Below are positions 56,318-64,000 of a DNA stretch of 64,000 bases, piece after piece; the first letter of the stretch is position 1; each line of letters begins with the position of its first letter. A program made the position numbers and the translations under genes. The notes beneath the pieces are model-generated. The model did not search any database. It was not told the origin of the DNA and was given only the letters and a program-made list of their open reading frames with translations. The stretch comes from Nitrospinia bacterium. GTDB lineage: Bacteria > Nitrospinota > Nitrospinia > Nitrospinales > JAJDAT01. The DNA lies in NCBI GenBank assembly GCA_029261715.1, contig JAJDAT010000040.1, positions 62,001 through 126,000 on the forward strand, given 5' to 3'.

Positions 56318-56845
56318 ATGGCAAAGAAACTAACACTAAAAACTGTTTTTGTTGGATTAGTTATTTCGTCAGCGTTAATTTTTTGTACCGGTTTTCTTAC
56401 TTGGGATCTTTCCGATCCTGAGGGCAAAGATGCCAAAAAAGGGGAGTTATACCTTAGTAAAGTTGATCCATTTCATCCTGCCTGCAATCCCTGCGAAGAT
56501 ATTTTCTATCTACGATCTGGCGATAATCGAAAGAATTTTCGAGAATACCGACTTTATTTACAATCTGGTTATTACAAAATTGATTTATTTGGTCCCGAAG
56601 GAACCGAGATTTCTTTTTTCGGCGCTGAGAACTACAAAACCTCCATGGGTTATTTAAAAATAATCAAGCGTGATGGAGAAAGAGCCAGTGTTTATAATTT
56701 AGAAGATTTAAAACCCGAAACTTGGGTTGAGATTCCCGCCCACCCGGGAGTGACTGGCGCTTATTCGGTTTACTTTAGTCCGTATCCTAGTTTTGAAGAA
56801 AACATCGCTTCTATTTCATGGAGCTTGGAGAATTCTGATCAATGA
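56318..56845 (+). CDS. Exported protein with N-terminal anchor and CxxC, unknown
   Basis: 175 residues. One N-terminal hydrophobic helix (VFVGLVISSALIFCTGFL), then a beta-rich domain with CNPCED near residue 46. ATG at 56318 follows GAGAGGG. The stop overlaps the start of the next gene (ATGA). Likely anchored in the inner membrane and facing the periplasm. No family recognised. Confidence 0.58.
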   Translation: MAKKLTLKTVFVGLVISSALIFCTGFLTWDLSDPEGKDAKKGELYLSKVDPFHPACNPCEDIFYLRSGDNRKNFREYRLYLQSGYYKIDLFGPEGTEISFFGAENYKTSMGYLKIIKRDGERASVYNLEDLKPETWVEIPAHPGVTGAYSVYFSPYPSFEENIASISWSLENSDQ

Positions 56846-57297
56846 GACTATTTGCTGGTAATTTTATAAAACGTATCGTTCTCTTTGGCTTTTTATTTAT
56901 GTTTATAGGATGCAGCGGTTCTTTACCGGCCTCAATTGGCGATTTTGCGCCTTGTCCGGAAAGTCCACACTGCGTTTCCACAAAAAGCTCCAGCAAGGAA
57001 CAAGGTATCGAGCCTTTTAAATATTTTGTTTCTAAAGAAAAAGCAAAGCAGGGATTATTGGAAATTGTTCGGAAGATGCCAGGAGCAGAAATCAAAATAA
57101 ACCGCGAAAACTTTGCGCATTCAGAATTTACCTCCCCTGTAATGGGTTTTGTGGATGATGTGGAGTTTTATTTTGAAGAGAGTGGAGTTATTAACTTTAG
57201 ATCGTCTTCTCGGATAGGTTATTACGACTTTGACGCAAATCGAAAACGCATGGAAGAAATTAGGAAACAGTTCTCCGCTGTTTCAGGCGTTAAATAG
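56842..57297 (+). CDS. DUF1499-type lipoprotein
   Basis: 151 residues. Lipobox FMFIGCSGS. LAPCPESPHCVSTKSS-type start of the mature part (here FAPCPESPHCVSTKSSS), then IEPFKY, and VDDVEFYFEESGVINFRSSSRIGYYDFDANRKRMEEIRKQF, all matching DUF1499 proteins of unknown function. Overlaps the previous gene by 4 bases and the convergent CheB-type gene by 8. Confidence 0.82.
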   Translation: MRLFAGNFIKRIVLFGFLFMFIGCSGSLPASIGDFAPCPESPHCVSTKSSSKEQGIEPFKYFVSKEKAKQGLLEIVRKMPGAEIKINRENFAHSEFTSPVMGFVDDVEFYFEESGVINFRSSSRIGYYDFDANRKRMEEIRKQFSAVSGVK

Positions 57298-57916
57298 AGG
57301 CTAATTCAAAAGCTATTTGATCTAAGGACAAAACTTTGTTGATAGCTCCTTTATTAATAGCGGCTTTATTCATTTCAAAAACGACGCTTGTAGTTTCGTC
57401 TTGAGCTATTGTGATCCCTCCGTTATTTTGAATCGCCATCATTCCTTTTACACCGTCTTTTCCCATACCATTTAATATAATACCGATCGCTTTTTTCCCA
57501 TAGGATTGAGCTATCGACGACAATAGAACATCGCAACTGGGATTGTATAATTGAGAGGACTTGATAGGGACTGCGAACCTTTTTTGTCCTGGTTCGATTT
57601 TCCAATCGTTTTCTGGAGGACAAATATAAACTTTGCCTTTTTCCAAAGCTTTACTTTTTTGGACAACTTCGACTGGGATTGTTGATTCGGTGTTTAGCCA
57701 GTGAACAAATTCTTCTGCCGATCCTAAAGCCATGTGCTGAGCGATGATAATAGGATATTTAAAATTTTGCGGAATTTTTGATAGTATTGACGCTAACGCT
57801 TTTGGACCGCCAGCTGAGCAAGCTATCGCTATAATTTTTTGAGATTCTAATTCTTCTCTAAAAAGCCAGTTGAGATAACCATCTGAAAAATTTTCTTTTT
57901 TGGCGTCTTGTATCAA
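57290..57916 (-). CDS. Stand-alone CheB-type methylesterase domain
   Basis: About 208 residues. Catalytic triad visible: serine in ACSAGGPKAL, histidine in IIAQHMALGSAEEF, aspartate in GMGKDGVKGMM. CheB removes methyl groups from chemoreceptor glutamates; here the receiver domain is missing and no chemotaxis genes are nearby. The frame stays open to 58345, but that extension is the shadow of the membrane-protein gene at 58003. No ATG exists before the domain; TTG at 57916 is the most likely start, without a good ribosome site. Confidence 0.72.
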   Translation of the reverse strand: MIQDAKKENFSDGYLNWLFREELESQKIIAIACSAGGPKALASILSKIPQNFKYPIIIAQHMALGSAEEFVHWLNTESTIPVEVVQKSKALEKGKVYICPPENDWKIEPGQKRFAVPIKSSQLYNPSCDVLLSSIAQSYGKKAIGIILNGMGKDGVKGMMAIQNNGGITIAQDETTSVVFEMNKAAINKGAINKVLSLDQIAFELASI

Positions 57917-58002
57917 TTTCTTTTTCGTTAAGATTAGAAATAGAGATATCGAAGATTTTAGGACCGGCCTAATTATATAGATTCCTGAATTGGAATAAAA
58001 TT

Positions 58003-59046
58003 CTAGGAAGCCATTTCTTTTTCGGATTGTTCGCCTAATTTGGTGAGCTGGCTGGGGGAAAGGTGGTCTGTGAGGATGTAATAAATTCCTATTAAAACAA
58101 CCACAGCCATATTTAAAGCCCATACAACCATTCCATAACTCAAGGCGATCACTTCGTCTTCTCCCATAATATGGTGAAGCGCTACAGAAACGCCTAAATG
58201 AAATGAGCCAACGAATCCAGGAGTTGGAAAAGCGGCAATGAAAATGCAAACCATTACTAGCAAAATGCCTACAGATTCCGCCGATTTGTTTTGCAGGTCG
58301 TAAGCCCAATAAAGTGGGTAATAACTTAATGCGACTAAAAACCATACCGCCGCAGAATAAAAGGTAATTTTTATTAAGGCATTTTTGTCTTTAACAACGT
58401 CCAATCCTTCATTAAATTTGTTGATCAAGGTTTGAATTTTTTCGTCCCATCCTTTCGGTAGTATTTTTGAAACCCAGATCACTATTCTCGCTACAAGATT
58501 TTTTTGAAAGCACATCATGTAGATAAAAGTAGTTAAAATAACTGCCCCGGCGCACCCTAAAACTCCAAATTTAAAGGCGAGTTCGTCCAGAGTCATTCCA
58601 GAAAACTTGGTTTCAGAGCTAAAAATGTGGGAATTAAAAAGCAATAACCAACAAAACAGGATCATTAACATGAAAGTGTCGAATATACGCTCAACAACGA
58701 CTGACGCAAAAGCTCCGGTAAAAGCAATGTCTTCTCTTTTCGCTAATAAATAAGCTCTAATAAATTCCCCCGCCCGAGCCGGTAGCATATTGCCCATAAA
58801 TCCGATCATTAATGGCGAAAAAATCTGCGTTGTTTTAACTTCTTTTATAGGAGACAACAAAATCTTCCAACGCAAACCTCGAACCGCGAAACTAATGATT
58901 ATTAAAACAGTCGAAGGAATTAGGTAGAGAAAATTGACGTCTGAGAAAGAATCTAAAAGTTCCCCAAAAGAGACGTTTCGAAACGTAAAATAGATAGCGA
59001 GAACAGCAACGACTAACCCGATAATAAATTGCTTTAGGTTTTTCAA
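58003..59046 (-). CDS. LPG-synthase transmembrane-region (UPF0104) family membrane protein 2
   Basis: 347 residues with about eight membrane helices. RGLRWKILLSPI, GFMGNMLPARAGEFIRAYLLAKRE, VVVERIFDTFMLM and AAFPTPGFVGSFHLG are the conserved segments of the PF03706 family. Second member of the family in the window (the other at 603). Often found with glycan or hopanoid genes as putative flippases. The C-terminus is soluble and charged. Confidence 0.82.
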   Translation of the reverse strand: MKNLKQFIIGLVVAVLAIYFTFRNVSFGELLDSFSDVNFLYLIPSTVLIIISFAVRGLRWKILLSPIKEVKTTQIFSPLMIGFMGNMLPARAGEFIRAYLLAKREDIAFTGAFASVVVERIFDTFMLMILFCWLLLFNSHIFSSETKFSGMTLDELAFKFGVLGCAGAVILTTFIYMMCFQKNLVARIVIWVSKILPKGWDEKIQTLINKFNEGLDVVKDKNALIKITFYSAAVWFLVALSYYPLYWAYDLQNKSAESVGILLVMVCIFIAAFPTPGFVGSFHLGVSVALHHIMGEDEVIALSYGMVVWALNMAVVVLIGIYYILTDHLSPSQLTKLGEQSEKEMAS

Positions 59047-59164
59047 ATTAAGGGAACCTTGAGAAGATTAAATTTGGAAACCGACATTTTTTTAGCCGGC
59101 CTTAGAGAATCTGGATTGAAGAAGGTAAATATTACTTTAATAACGACAAAATGTTCGAGTGGCT

Positions 59165-60091
59165 TTAGGTTTCGGCAAGAATTGTCTTAGCAGTTTGGAT
59201 ATCTTTTTGGATTTGCGAGGTTAGCGCGTCAACATTGGGGAACGCTTTTTCGCTTCTAATTCTTCTAACAAAGCCTATTTCAATTTCCTGGCCGTACAAC
59301 TGTTTGTTGAAATCAAAAATATGCGCTTCTATAACTAACTGGTTTCGATTAAAAGTTGGATTGTTGCCTACATTGACAACTCCATTTAAAATTTCTCCAT
59401 CAACTTGCACGGTACAGGCGTAAACACCGCACGCTGGAGTTAAAAGATCTCCAGTTTCAATATTAGCGGTAGGGAATCCAATTTTATTACCTCTTTGTTT
59501 TCCTTTTACAACAATACCGGAAATACAATAAGTTCTTCCAAGAAGTCTGTTTGCATTTTCTAAGTCACCTTCTTCAACCAGTCCTCGAATGCGTGTACTG
59601 CTGACGGGTTTTCCTCCAAATTGAATTGGATTGATCATTTCGACTGAAAAACCGAATTTTTTCCCTAATGTTTCGAGTGTTTGCACATTGCCTTTTCGAC
59701 CTTGGCCAAATGAGAAACCAGAACCCACGATAACGATACGAGTTTTTAGTTTATCGACCAAGATTGTTTCGACAAAAGCTTCGGCGGTTAAATCGGCCAA
59801 CTTCCATGTAAACGGCTCAATCGCTAATAGATCGATACCGCATTCTTCAATTTTTGCAGTTTTGGCGGAGAGTTTTGTTAAAAAACGCGGACTTCTTTCA
59901 GGGTCTAGAAGTTTAATAGGATGAGGATCGAAGGTAAAAGCGACAGCCGTCCCATTTTTTTCTCGTGCCAGACGAGCCGCTTGGCTAAAAACACTTTGAT
60001 GACCAATATGGACTCCGTCAAAGTTGCCTATAGCAACAACGGCGTATTCCAACGATTCGCTTAAATTTTCAACACCCCTAACAACTTTCAT
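59165..60091 (-). CDS. ribF: Bifunctional riboflavin kinase/FAD synthetase
   Basis: 308 residues, standard length. FMN adenylyltransferase domain: AIGNFDGVHIGHQSVF with the HIGH-type nucleotide-binding motif near residue 28, and VSSTRIRGLVEEGDLENANRLLGR. Riboflavin kinase domain: GKQRGNKIGFPTANIE with the kinase-type PTAN motif, NVGNNPTFNRNQLVIEAHIFDF and LYGQEIEIGFVRRIR. Makes FMN and then FAD from riboflavin. Convergent with nothing and divergent from tatB. Confidence 0.95.
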   Translation of the reverse strand: MKVVRGVENLSESLEYAVVAIGNFDGVHIGHQSVFSQAARLAREKNGTAVAFTFDPHPIKLLDPERSPRFLTKLSAKTAKIEECGIDLLAIEPFTWKLADLTAEAFVETILVDKLKTRIVIVGSGFSFGQGRKGNVQTLETLGKKFGFSVEMINPIQFGGKPVSSTRIRGLVEEGDLENANRLLGRTYCISGIVVKGKQRGNKIGFPTANIETGDLLTPACGVYACTVQVDGEILNGVVNVGNNPTFNRNQLVIEAHIFDFNKQLYGQEIEIGFVRRIRSEKAFPNVDALTSQIQKDIQTAKTILAET

Positions 60092-60319
60092 TTATCACAA
60101 TCTAGGTAGGCTAATCTTTATAAATGGAATAGTATCCAACCTCAAAAAGGGTGTCAACAAAGATACATGGAACATATTATTTAAAAAATCATATTAATGA
60201 ATGTATTTTATTAAAAGACGACAGATAATGCCAATTATTAAGTCGCTATTGCCATCAAAAAAACAGTTTGTTACACTAAGACACTATTTCATTAAAATTT
60301 CCCAGAAAAGGAAACAGAT

Positions 60320-60601
60320 ATGTTCGATATTGGGTTTTTCGAATTAATGATCATTATGGCAATAGGCGTGGTTGTTATTGGACCGAAAAATCTGCCTAAG
60401 TTGGCTCGCGCTGTTGGTAAGGGTTGGGGTGAGTTTCAATCGACTTTTAACGAACTAAAGGGCGATCTGATGGAAGAAGCGGACAATTTAAAGAATTCCG
60501 TTAATATCGATCAGCTTGAGCAAGACGTTTCCGCCGCCACAAAAGTTGATGTAGACGTCAACATCGACGACATAAATGAAAAACCCAAAGTTGATCAATA
60601 G
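60320..60601 (+). CDS. tatB: Twin-arginine translocase component TatB
   Basis: 93 residues. MFDIGFFELMIIMAIGVVVIGPKNLPKLARAVGKGWGEF: short N-terminal membrane helix, GPKNLP hinge and amphipathic helix, in the TatB rather than TatA style (E in the helix, GP hinge), then an acidic tail. TatB is the substrate-recognition partner of TatC. No tatC or tatA follows; a TatA assignment is not fully excluded. Confidence 0.8.
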   Translation: MFDIGFFELMIIMAIGVVVIGPKNLPKLARAVGKGWGEFQSTFNELKGDLMEEADNLKNSVNIDQLEQDVSAATKVDVDVNIDDINEKPKVDQ

Positions 60602-60735
60602 TTATTACGGGGATAATTAAATACCCTGTATTAAGCGATCAAAACATATCTATTTAAAGCCCTGTTTCTGTATGATGTGTCTCGGCTGATTTCATCTATC
60701 TAAGTGCCAGGTTAATAATAAATTTCCTTCCTTAT

Positions 60736-60775
60736 AAAAAAGCGTCAGGCCAAAACCTGACCTAACGCTTTTTAT
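60736..60775. terminator. Bidirectional terminator between tatB and the 75-aa gene
   Basis: AAAAAGCGT-CAGG ... CCTG-ACGCTTTTT with a small internal bulge; T-runs at both ends serve either direction. Confidence 0.85.
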
Positions 60776-60781
60776 TTTTTC

Positions 60782-61009
60782 CTATTTTGCTATCAAATAT
60801 AGAGCTTGGATTATTTCGCTCAATACTTCTTTTAGCTTAGTCTTTAAAGTTTCCAAATCAGTAGCTGAATTTATTTCAGACGCGATATGATTTTCTGCGT
60901 CGACTACCGTTGGGTATTTAGCGACGAAAGCCGCAAGTCCCGCTTTTTTTTCCTTCAATACTTTGTTTTTTTCTTTTACATCAGGTCGATTGATAATGTT
61001 AACTGCCAC
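60782..61009 (-). CDS. 75-aa protein, paralogue of the one at 30654
   Basis: Same length as the 30654 protein and about half identical by eye (VNIINRPDVKEKNKVLKEKK versus VNLISRPDVALKNKSIKEKQ). GTG start at 61009 with AAAGGAA upstream. Downstream of the large fibre gene, with repeat copy F and a degenerate copy in between. Helical, no signal. Its recurrence beside tail-fibre-like genes suggests a dedicated partner, perhaps a chaperone or assembly factor; this is inference. Confidence 0.75.
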   Translation of the reverse strand: MAVNIINRPDVKEKNKVLKEKKAGLAAFVAKYPTVVDAENHIASEINSATDLETLKTKLKEVLSEIIQALYLIAK

Positions 61010-61044
61010 AATAAAATTCCTTTCATATTTACGTTTTGGTGGCG

Positions 61045-61140
61045 GAAATTACTATGGGAGCTTCTGAGTTTGCCATCGCCCAGCCCTTAAAGCTAAGGAC
61101 CAGGTTCCAGGCAACTTCGAGTTTTCAAAGTTTTAGAGTA
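61045..61140 (-). repeat. Degenerate, copy D-like member of the hairpin element family
   Basis: On the minus strand, directly after copy F, CTCTAAAACTTTG leads to GCCTGGAACCTGG, hairpin CCTTA-GCTT-TAAGG, then GGGCGATGGCAAACTC. It shares GAACCT and GGCGAT-G-AAAC with copy D. The right terminus is not recognisable. Confidence 0.45.
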
Positions 61141-61234
61141 TCTCTAATAATTCAATGTTTTTACTTACGACAACTCGCAAGCCCTTACTTCATAAGGCTC
61201 ACTCGTAGCCAAAAACAGTTTTTAGAGATTCCCT
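61135..61234 (-). repeat. Copy F of the dispersed ~100-bp hairpin element
   Basis: On the minus strand it starts AGGGAATCTCTAAAAA and ends TTATTAGAGATACTCT, with TTTTTGGCTACGAG, stem CCTTA/TAAGG and CGAGTTGTCGTAAGTAAAAA. It is the closest relative of copy A and has the same position relative to a 75-aa gene (upstream, same orientation). Confidence 0.88.
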
Positions 61235-61261
61235 TTATTTAACTGATAGAATTAAATATTG

Positions 61262-64000
61262 CTATTGGGATTTAGCTTGTAATCCCCACGAATGCAGGAA
61301 TTGATCTTTGCCTTGGTTTGTTTGATATCGACAACGTAAGTCTTGACCAGAAGCTTGGCCGCTCACGTCAACGGTTCCGCGATAAATTCGAATATCGCCG
61401 GCAAGAGGCAACCCTTGTTGAGCCATTGGCACTGCCGCCCATTCGGTTCCGCCGTTGCGAGTGACGTAGAATGTACCGGGGCCATCTGAATCGGAGTGTT
61501 CAATCCGAGACCACACGTAACCTTCAGAAGGCACAAAACGAGGATCATAGGTTTTACTTCGCAAATCCATAGCTCCTCGTTCAGAATCATAATTCAAACG
61601 ATATTGAGAAACCGAAGGATTTTGAGTAGAGGAGCTAGAATAAAGAGTCACGCCTCGAACAATAGAACTTACCGAGTTAGACCATCCACCCGATTCTTCC
61701 CATTCAGCATCTGTCATTGAGGTGAGGTTACCTCCAGTCATTCTATTAGAAGATTGAGAACTAATCGCTTGTGATACTGCGTGGAGCATATCGTCAACCG
61801 TTGAAGGTACCCAGTTTTCAGCGGCTGTATCGGTCGCATCGTTATTATATTTCCAAGCGCCATCATTTTTAGCTATCGCTCGCCAAATAGAAGGAGTTGC
61901 GTCGTGATGCTTATAACTTGTCGCTATTTGACCGCCGCCATTTGAAAACGTGACATCATTTCCCGTAGGCGCCGATCCTGTTCTATAGACCATTGTCGCA
62001 GGATCATTTTGGTAATATTTAAGAGTGCCTGCTGTTCCATTATGATAACCGATACGAATTGTTCCAGATGCTGGTGTAATATAAGGAGTCGAAAGAGTAA
62101 ACCATTCAAGTTCTCCTCCTCCCGTATGAGTAAAACCTGCTTCTGAATATAAAACGTCATATTGAGTGATACTATCTTCATTAAATATCATTATTGTTAA
62201 ATCAACTGGAGAGACACACTCTACTTTAATACCTATTTGAGTAACGGTTTGATTGTTGCCAACTGAATAAAATAAATCTACTAATGTTCTATTATCAGCA
62301 TCATTTGCATCTGGAACATATGACGACGAATTCCCTGCAACTTCATTATCTGTATTTTTCAAAATATTAATTTCTGTACCAGGACCAAAGTTAGAAGAAG
62401 GATCAAGAACCAACCAGTAATAAGCGTTTTGCGAACCTAGAATTTCGGTAACGGAGCCGCTATTAATATCGGACCATGCAGAGGTATCGGTTTTTTTAGA
62501 TTCCGTATCACAAATAGAAATATATTCTGAAGATGCGAAAGAGCCGCCTGAATATGCAAAAGTAGGCGGTGTAAAATTAGAAGTCCATATGGCCGAATGA
62601 CTAAGCCTAAATTCGTCTAAATATGCATTCTTTAAAGTTCTCACAGCATAGGCGCCTCTCCCTAAGTAGAAAACACTACCCGGTGTTGTCGGTGTGTAAA
62701 AATCAGCGGTCCAGGTATTAACAGTTGAATTCACAACACCATTTATACATAAAGCGATTTTTGTTGAGTCGCCTCCCCAACCCTTTATGAGAGCCATGTG
62801 ATACCACTGCCCCGTACTTAAAGCGCTGATTGTAAAAAATTTATTAGAATATCCGGGACTTCCTCCAGCATTGTCGTAACACTCTAAACCAAATGAAGTG
62901 GGGCTATCAAATTGAAGTGAATAATATGATGATGAGTTAACCCCCATACCACATATTGCGTTTGCACCTGAGATTGCAGAAGATAAATATATCCAAAAAT
63001 CAATTGTGAAAAGATCGCTGGTAGTGTTTGGCATTAACCTGAAATCGCTATTATTTGCAAAAGTGATATGATTTTCATTATTTCCTGTAGGCCATTGCAT
63101 TGAACCCGCTCCAAATTTTTTAACGGAGGTATTTATAACAGGAGGGTTCGAGCCCAGAGCAGTACCCGTTCCCTTATTTACGGCTGTACTGCTGTCAGAA
63201 AAATCAGAATCTCCATGAACAACAATCACAGTGTCAGAATCAATTCCGTTAGAGGCAACTCCAACGTTAAACTTTACTTCGCCAGAATCAAGCTCACTCA
63301 TTCGCATGACATAGTCAAATGTTCCATCAGTTGGAATATGGAACATTTCCATTTCATTAATGATTAAGAAGCCCCCGCCTGTCATAGCCGTAATGTTTAT
63401 TTTGTAATATTTGTAAGCGATGTTATTGGCGAATGTCTCTGGAGTAGGAGTATTCTGGGTATAAGATTTTGTGTCGATAGTCAATAAGGTTGTGTAGCTA
63501 ATGTCGTCGTTACTGCCTTCGAACGTGTAGGAATAACTCGCAGTGGTATACCAATTCAAATTAATTTTATTCACGACGGTTTCGGAATTAAATTCGACTT
63601 TGAGCCATTGAGGAGCATCGTTTCCGTTTGTTGGGTTCCAATAAGTTGAGGGATTATCATCGAAAGCTTCTGCAGCGGTTTGCCCATTTGGAAGTTCATT
63701 AGAAGCTGAATAAATTTGATTTTTTGTTAAATCGGTTTGAAAAAGATCTAGCTGAGTATCGGAATTTCTATTTTCAATATCAAACCAAGATGTGCCGCTA
63801 TCGAAGCTAATGCGAGCGTTTTCGCAATTATCCGGCCAAACGCCTGAAGAAACGGTAACCGCTGCTCCGGCGACCGTCGCTTGGGAGGTTACTTGATTCG
63901 AATTGGTCCACTCTTGTTGAAGATAATCAGATTCGGTGTCGAAGTTTTTATCAGAATTTAGATTAAGGCCAGGATCGGTTCCTTTATAAAGACTGGCGCT
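61262..64000 (-). CDS. Large tail-fibre/adhesin protein with discoidin-like and LamG domains (5' end outside window)
   Basis: At least 912 residues; the frame is open to the window edge, beyond the GTG at 63574. In order: N-terminal part with WPDNCENARISFD shared with the 325-aa protein; F5/8 C (discoidin)-like domain (ASNELPNGQTAAEAFDDNPSTYW...WLKVEFNSETVVNKINLNWY); YVMRMSELDSGEVKF; LamG/concanavalin-like domain (GDSDFSDSSTAV ... FTIDFWIYLSS ... WYHMALIKG); a YYWLVLDPSS segment; and a C-terminus with DGPGTFYVTRNGGTEWAAVP like phage tail proteins. The two lectin-type folds suggest binding to a surface glycan. Confidence 0.72.
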   Translation of the reverse strand, partial: SASLYKGTDPGLNLNSDKNFDTESDYLQQEWTNSNQVTSQATVAGAAVTVSSGVWPDNCENARISFDSGTSWFDIENRNSDTQLDLFQTDLTKNQIYSASNELPNGQTAAEAFDDNPSTYWNPTNGNDAPQWLKVEFNSETVVNKINLNWYTTASYSYTFEGSNDDISYTTLLTIDTKSYTQNTPTPETFANNIAYKYYKINITAMTGGGFLIINEMEMFHIPTDGTFDYVMRMSELDSGEVKFNVGVASNGIDSDTVIVVHGDSDFSDSSTAVNKGTGTALGSNPPVINTSVKKFGAGSMQWPTGNNENHITFANNSDFRLMPNTTSDLFTIDFWIYLSSAISGANAICGMGVNSSSYYSLQFDSPTSFGLECYDNAGGSPGYSNKFFTISALSTGQWYHMALIKGWGGDSTKIALCINGVVNSTVNTWTADFYTPTTPGSVFYLGRGAYAVRTLKNAYLDEFRLSHSAIWTSNFTPPTFAYSGGSFASSEYISICDTESKKTDTSAWSDINSGSVTEILGSQNAYYWLVLDPSSNFGPGTEINILKNTDNEVAGNSSSYVPDANDADNRTLVDLFYSVGNNQTVTQIGIKVECVSPVDLTIMIFNEDSITQYDVLYSEAGFTHTGGGELEWFTLSTPYITPASGTIRIGYHNGTAGTLKYYQNDPATMVYRTGSAPTGNDVTFSNGGGQIATSYKHHDATPSIWRAIAKNDGAWKYNNDATDTAAENWVPSTVDDMLHAVSQAISSQSSNRMTGGNLTSMTDAEWEESGGWSNSVSSIVRGVTLYSSSSTQNPSVSQYRLNYDSERGAMDLRSKTYDPRFVPSEGYVWSRIEHSDSDGPGTFYVTRNGGTEWAAVPMAQQGLPLAGDIRIYRGTVDVSGQASGQDLRCRYQTNQGKDQFLHSWGLQAKSQ

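Noticed and set aside
57917-58345. N-terminal half of the open frame containing the CheB domain
   Set aside because: It is the shadow of the membrane-protein gene 58003-59046, with no domain character (Arg/Cys/His-rich).

Overview
The window is AT-rich by eye and carries about 50 supported protein genes, five intact tRNA genes, two tRNA remnants and an unusual load of small repeats. Lipoproteins with lipoboxes, sugar-nucleotide and glycosyltransferase genes, a Tat component, a multihaem cytochrome and an enlarged GyrB point to a Gram-negative, diderm bacterium. I cannot place the lineage from sequence alone. The dnaA-gyrB-gyrA block suggests the region lies near the replication origin.

Layout. 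1-74: edge of a phage tail-fibre-like gene. 603-7857: minus-strand surface-sugar cluster (LPG-synthase-type membrane protein, Rossmann protein, two DegT aminotransferases, epimerase, hexapeptide acetyltransferase, Gfo/Idh dehydrogenase). 8472-16193: plus-strand run with a double flavodoxin protein, an enolase-superfamily enzyme, an ATP-grasp protein, membrane and GT2 glycosyltransferases, AlkD-like and GNAT proteins. 16330-19640: HEPN-type protein, then a small island with a class II Fic protein between a partial and an intact tRNA-Ser(GGA). 19685-22111: tRNA remnant, tRNA-Arg, two further tRNA-Ser and serS. 22152-29705: TPR lipoprotein, gyrA, gyrB, DnaA-box cluster, dnaA. 29706-30653: gene-free stretch with a candidate small RNA whose loops display anti-Shine-Dalgarno sequence.

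30654-35315 looks like a decayed prophage or tailocin region: 75-aa protein, lysis-type coiled-coil protein, short tail-fibre paralogue, LexA/CI-type repressor facing two palindromic operators, Zn-ribbon protein and sigma-region-4-like activator. 35457-40487: membrane protein, etfB, PA0069-type radical SAM protein, trihaem cytochrome. 40722-49456: two related NACHT-pentapeptide NTPases (anti-phage NLR type) around a tRNA-Asn and a lipoprotein made of three CcmI/CycH Ig-like domains. 49640-55799: TPR-CHAT lipoprotein, CHASE2-adenylate cyclase and FecR-type protein in one operon. 56031-60601: small exported proteins, CheB-type domain, second LPG-synthase-type membrane protein, ribF, tatB. 60782-64000: second tail-fibre module with a paralogue of the 75-aa protein and a large LamG/discoidin fibre protein running off the window.

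The most striking unexplained signals are a family of about 100-bp elements (six good copies and one degenerate) with imperfect inverted termini and an internal hairpin kept by compensatory changes, linked to the tail-fibre modules, and the candidate anti-SD small RNA at about 30347-30455.
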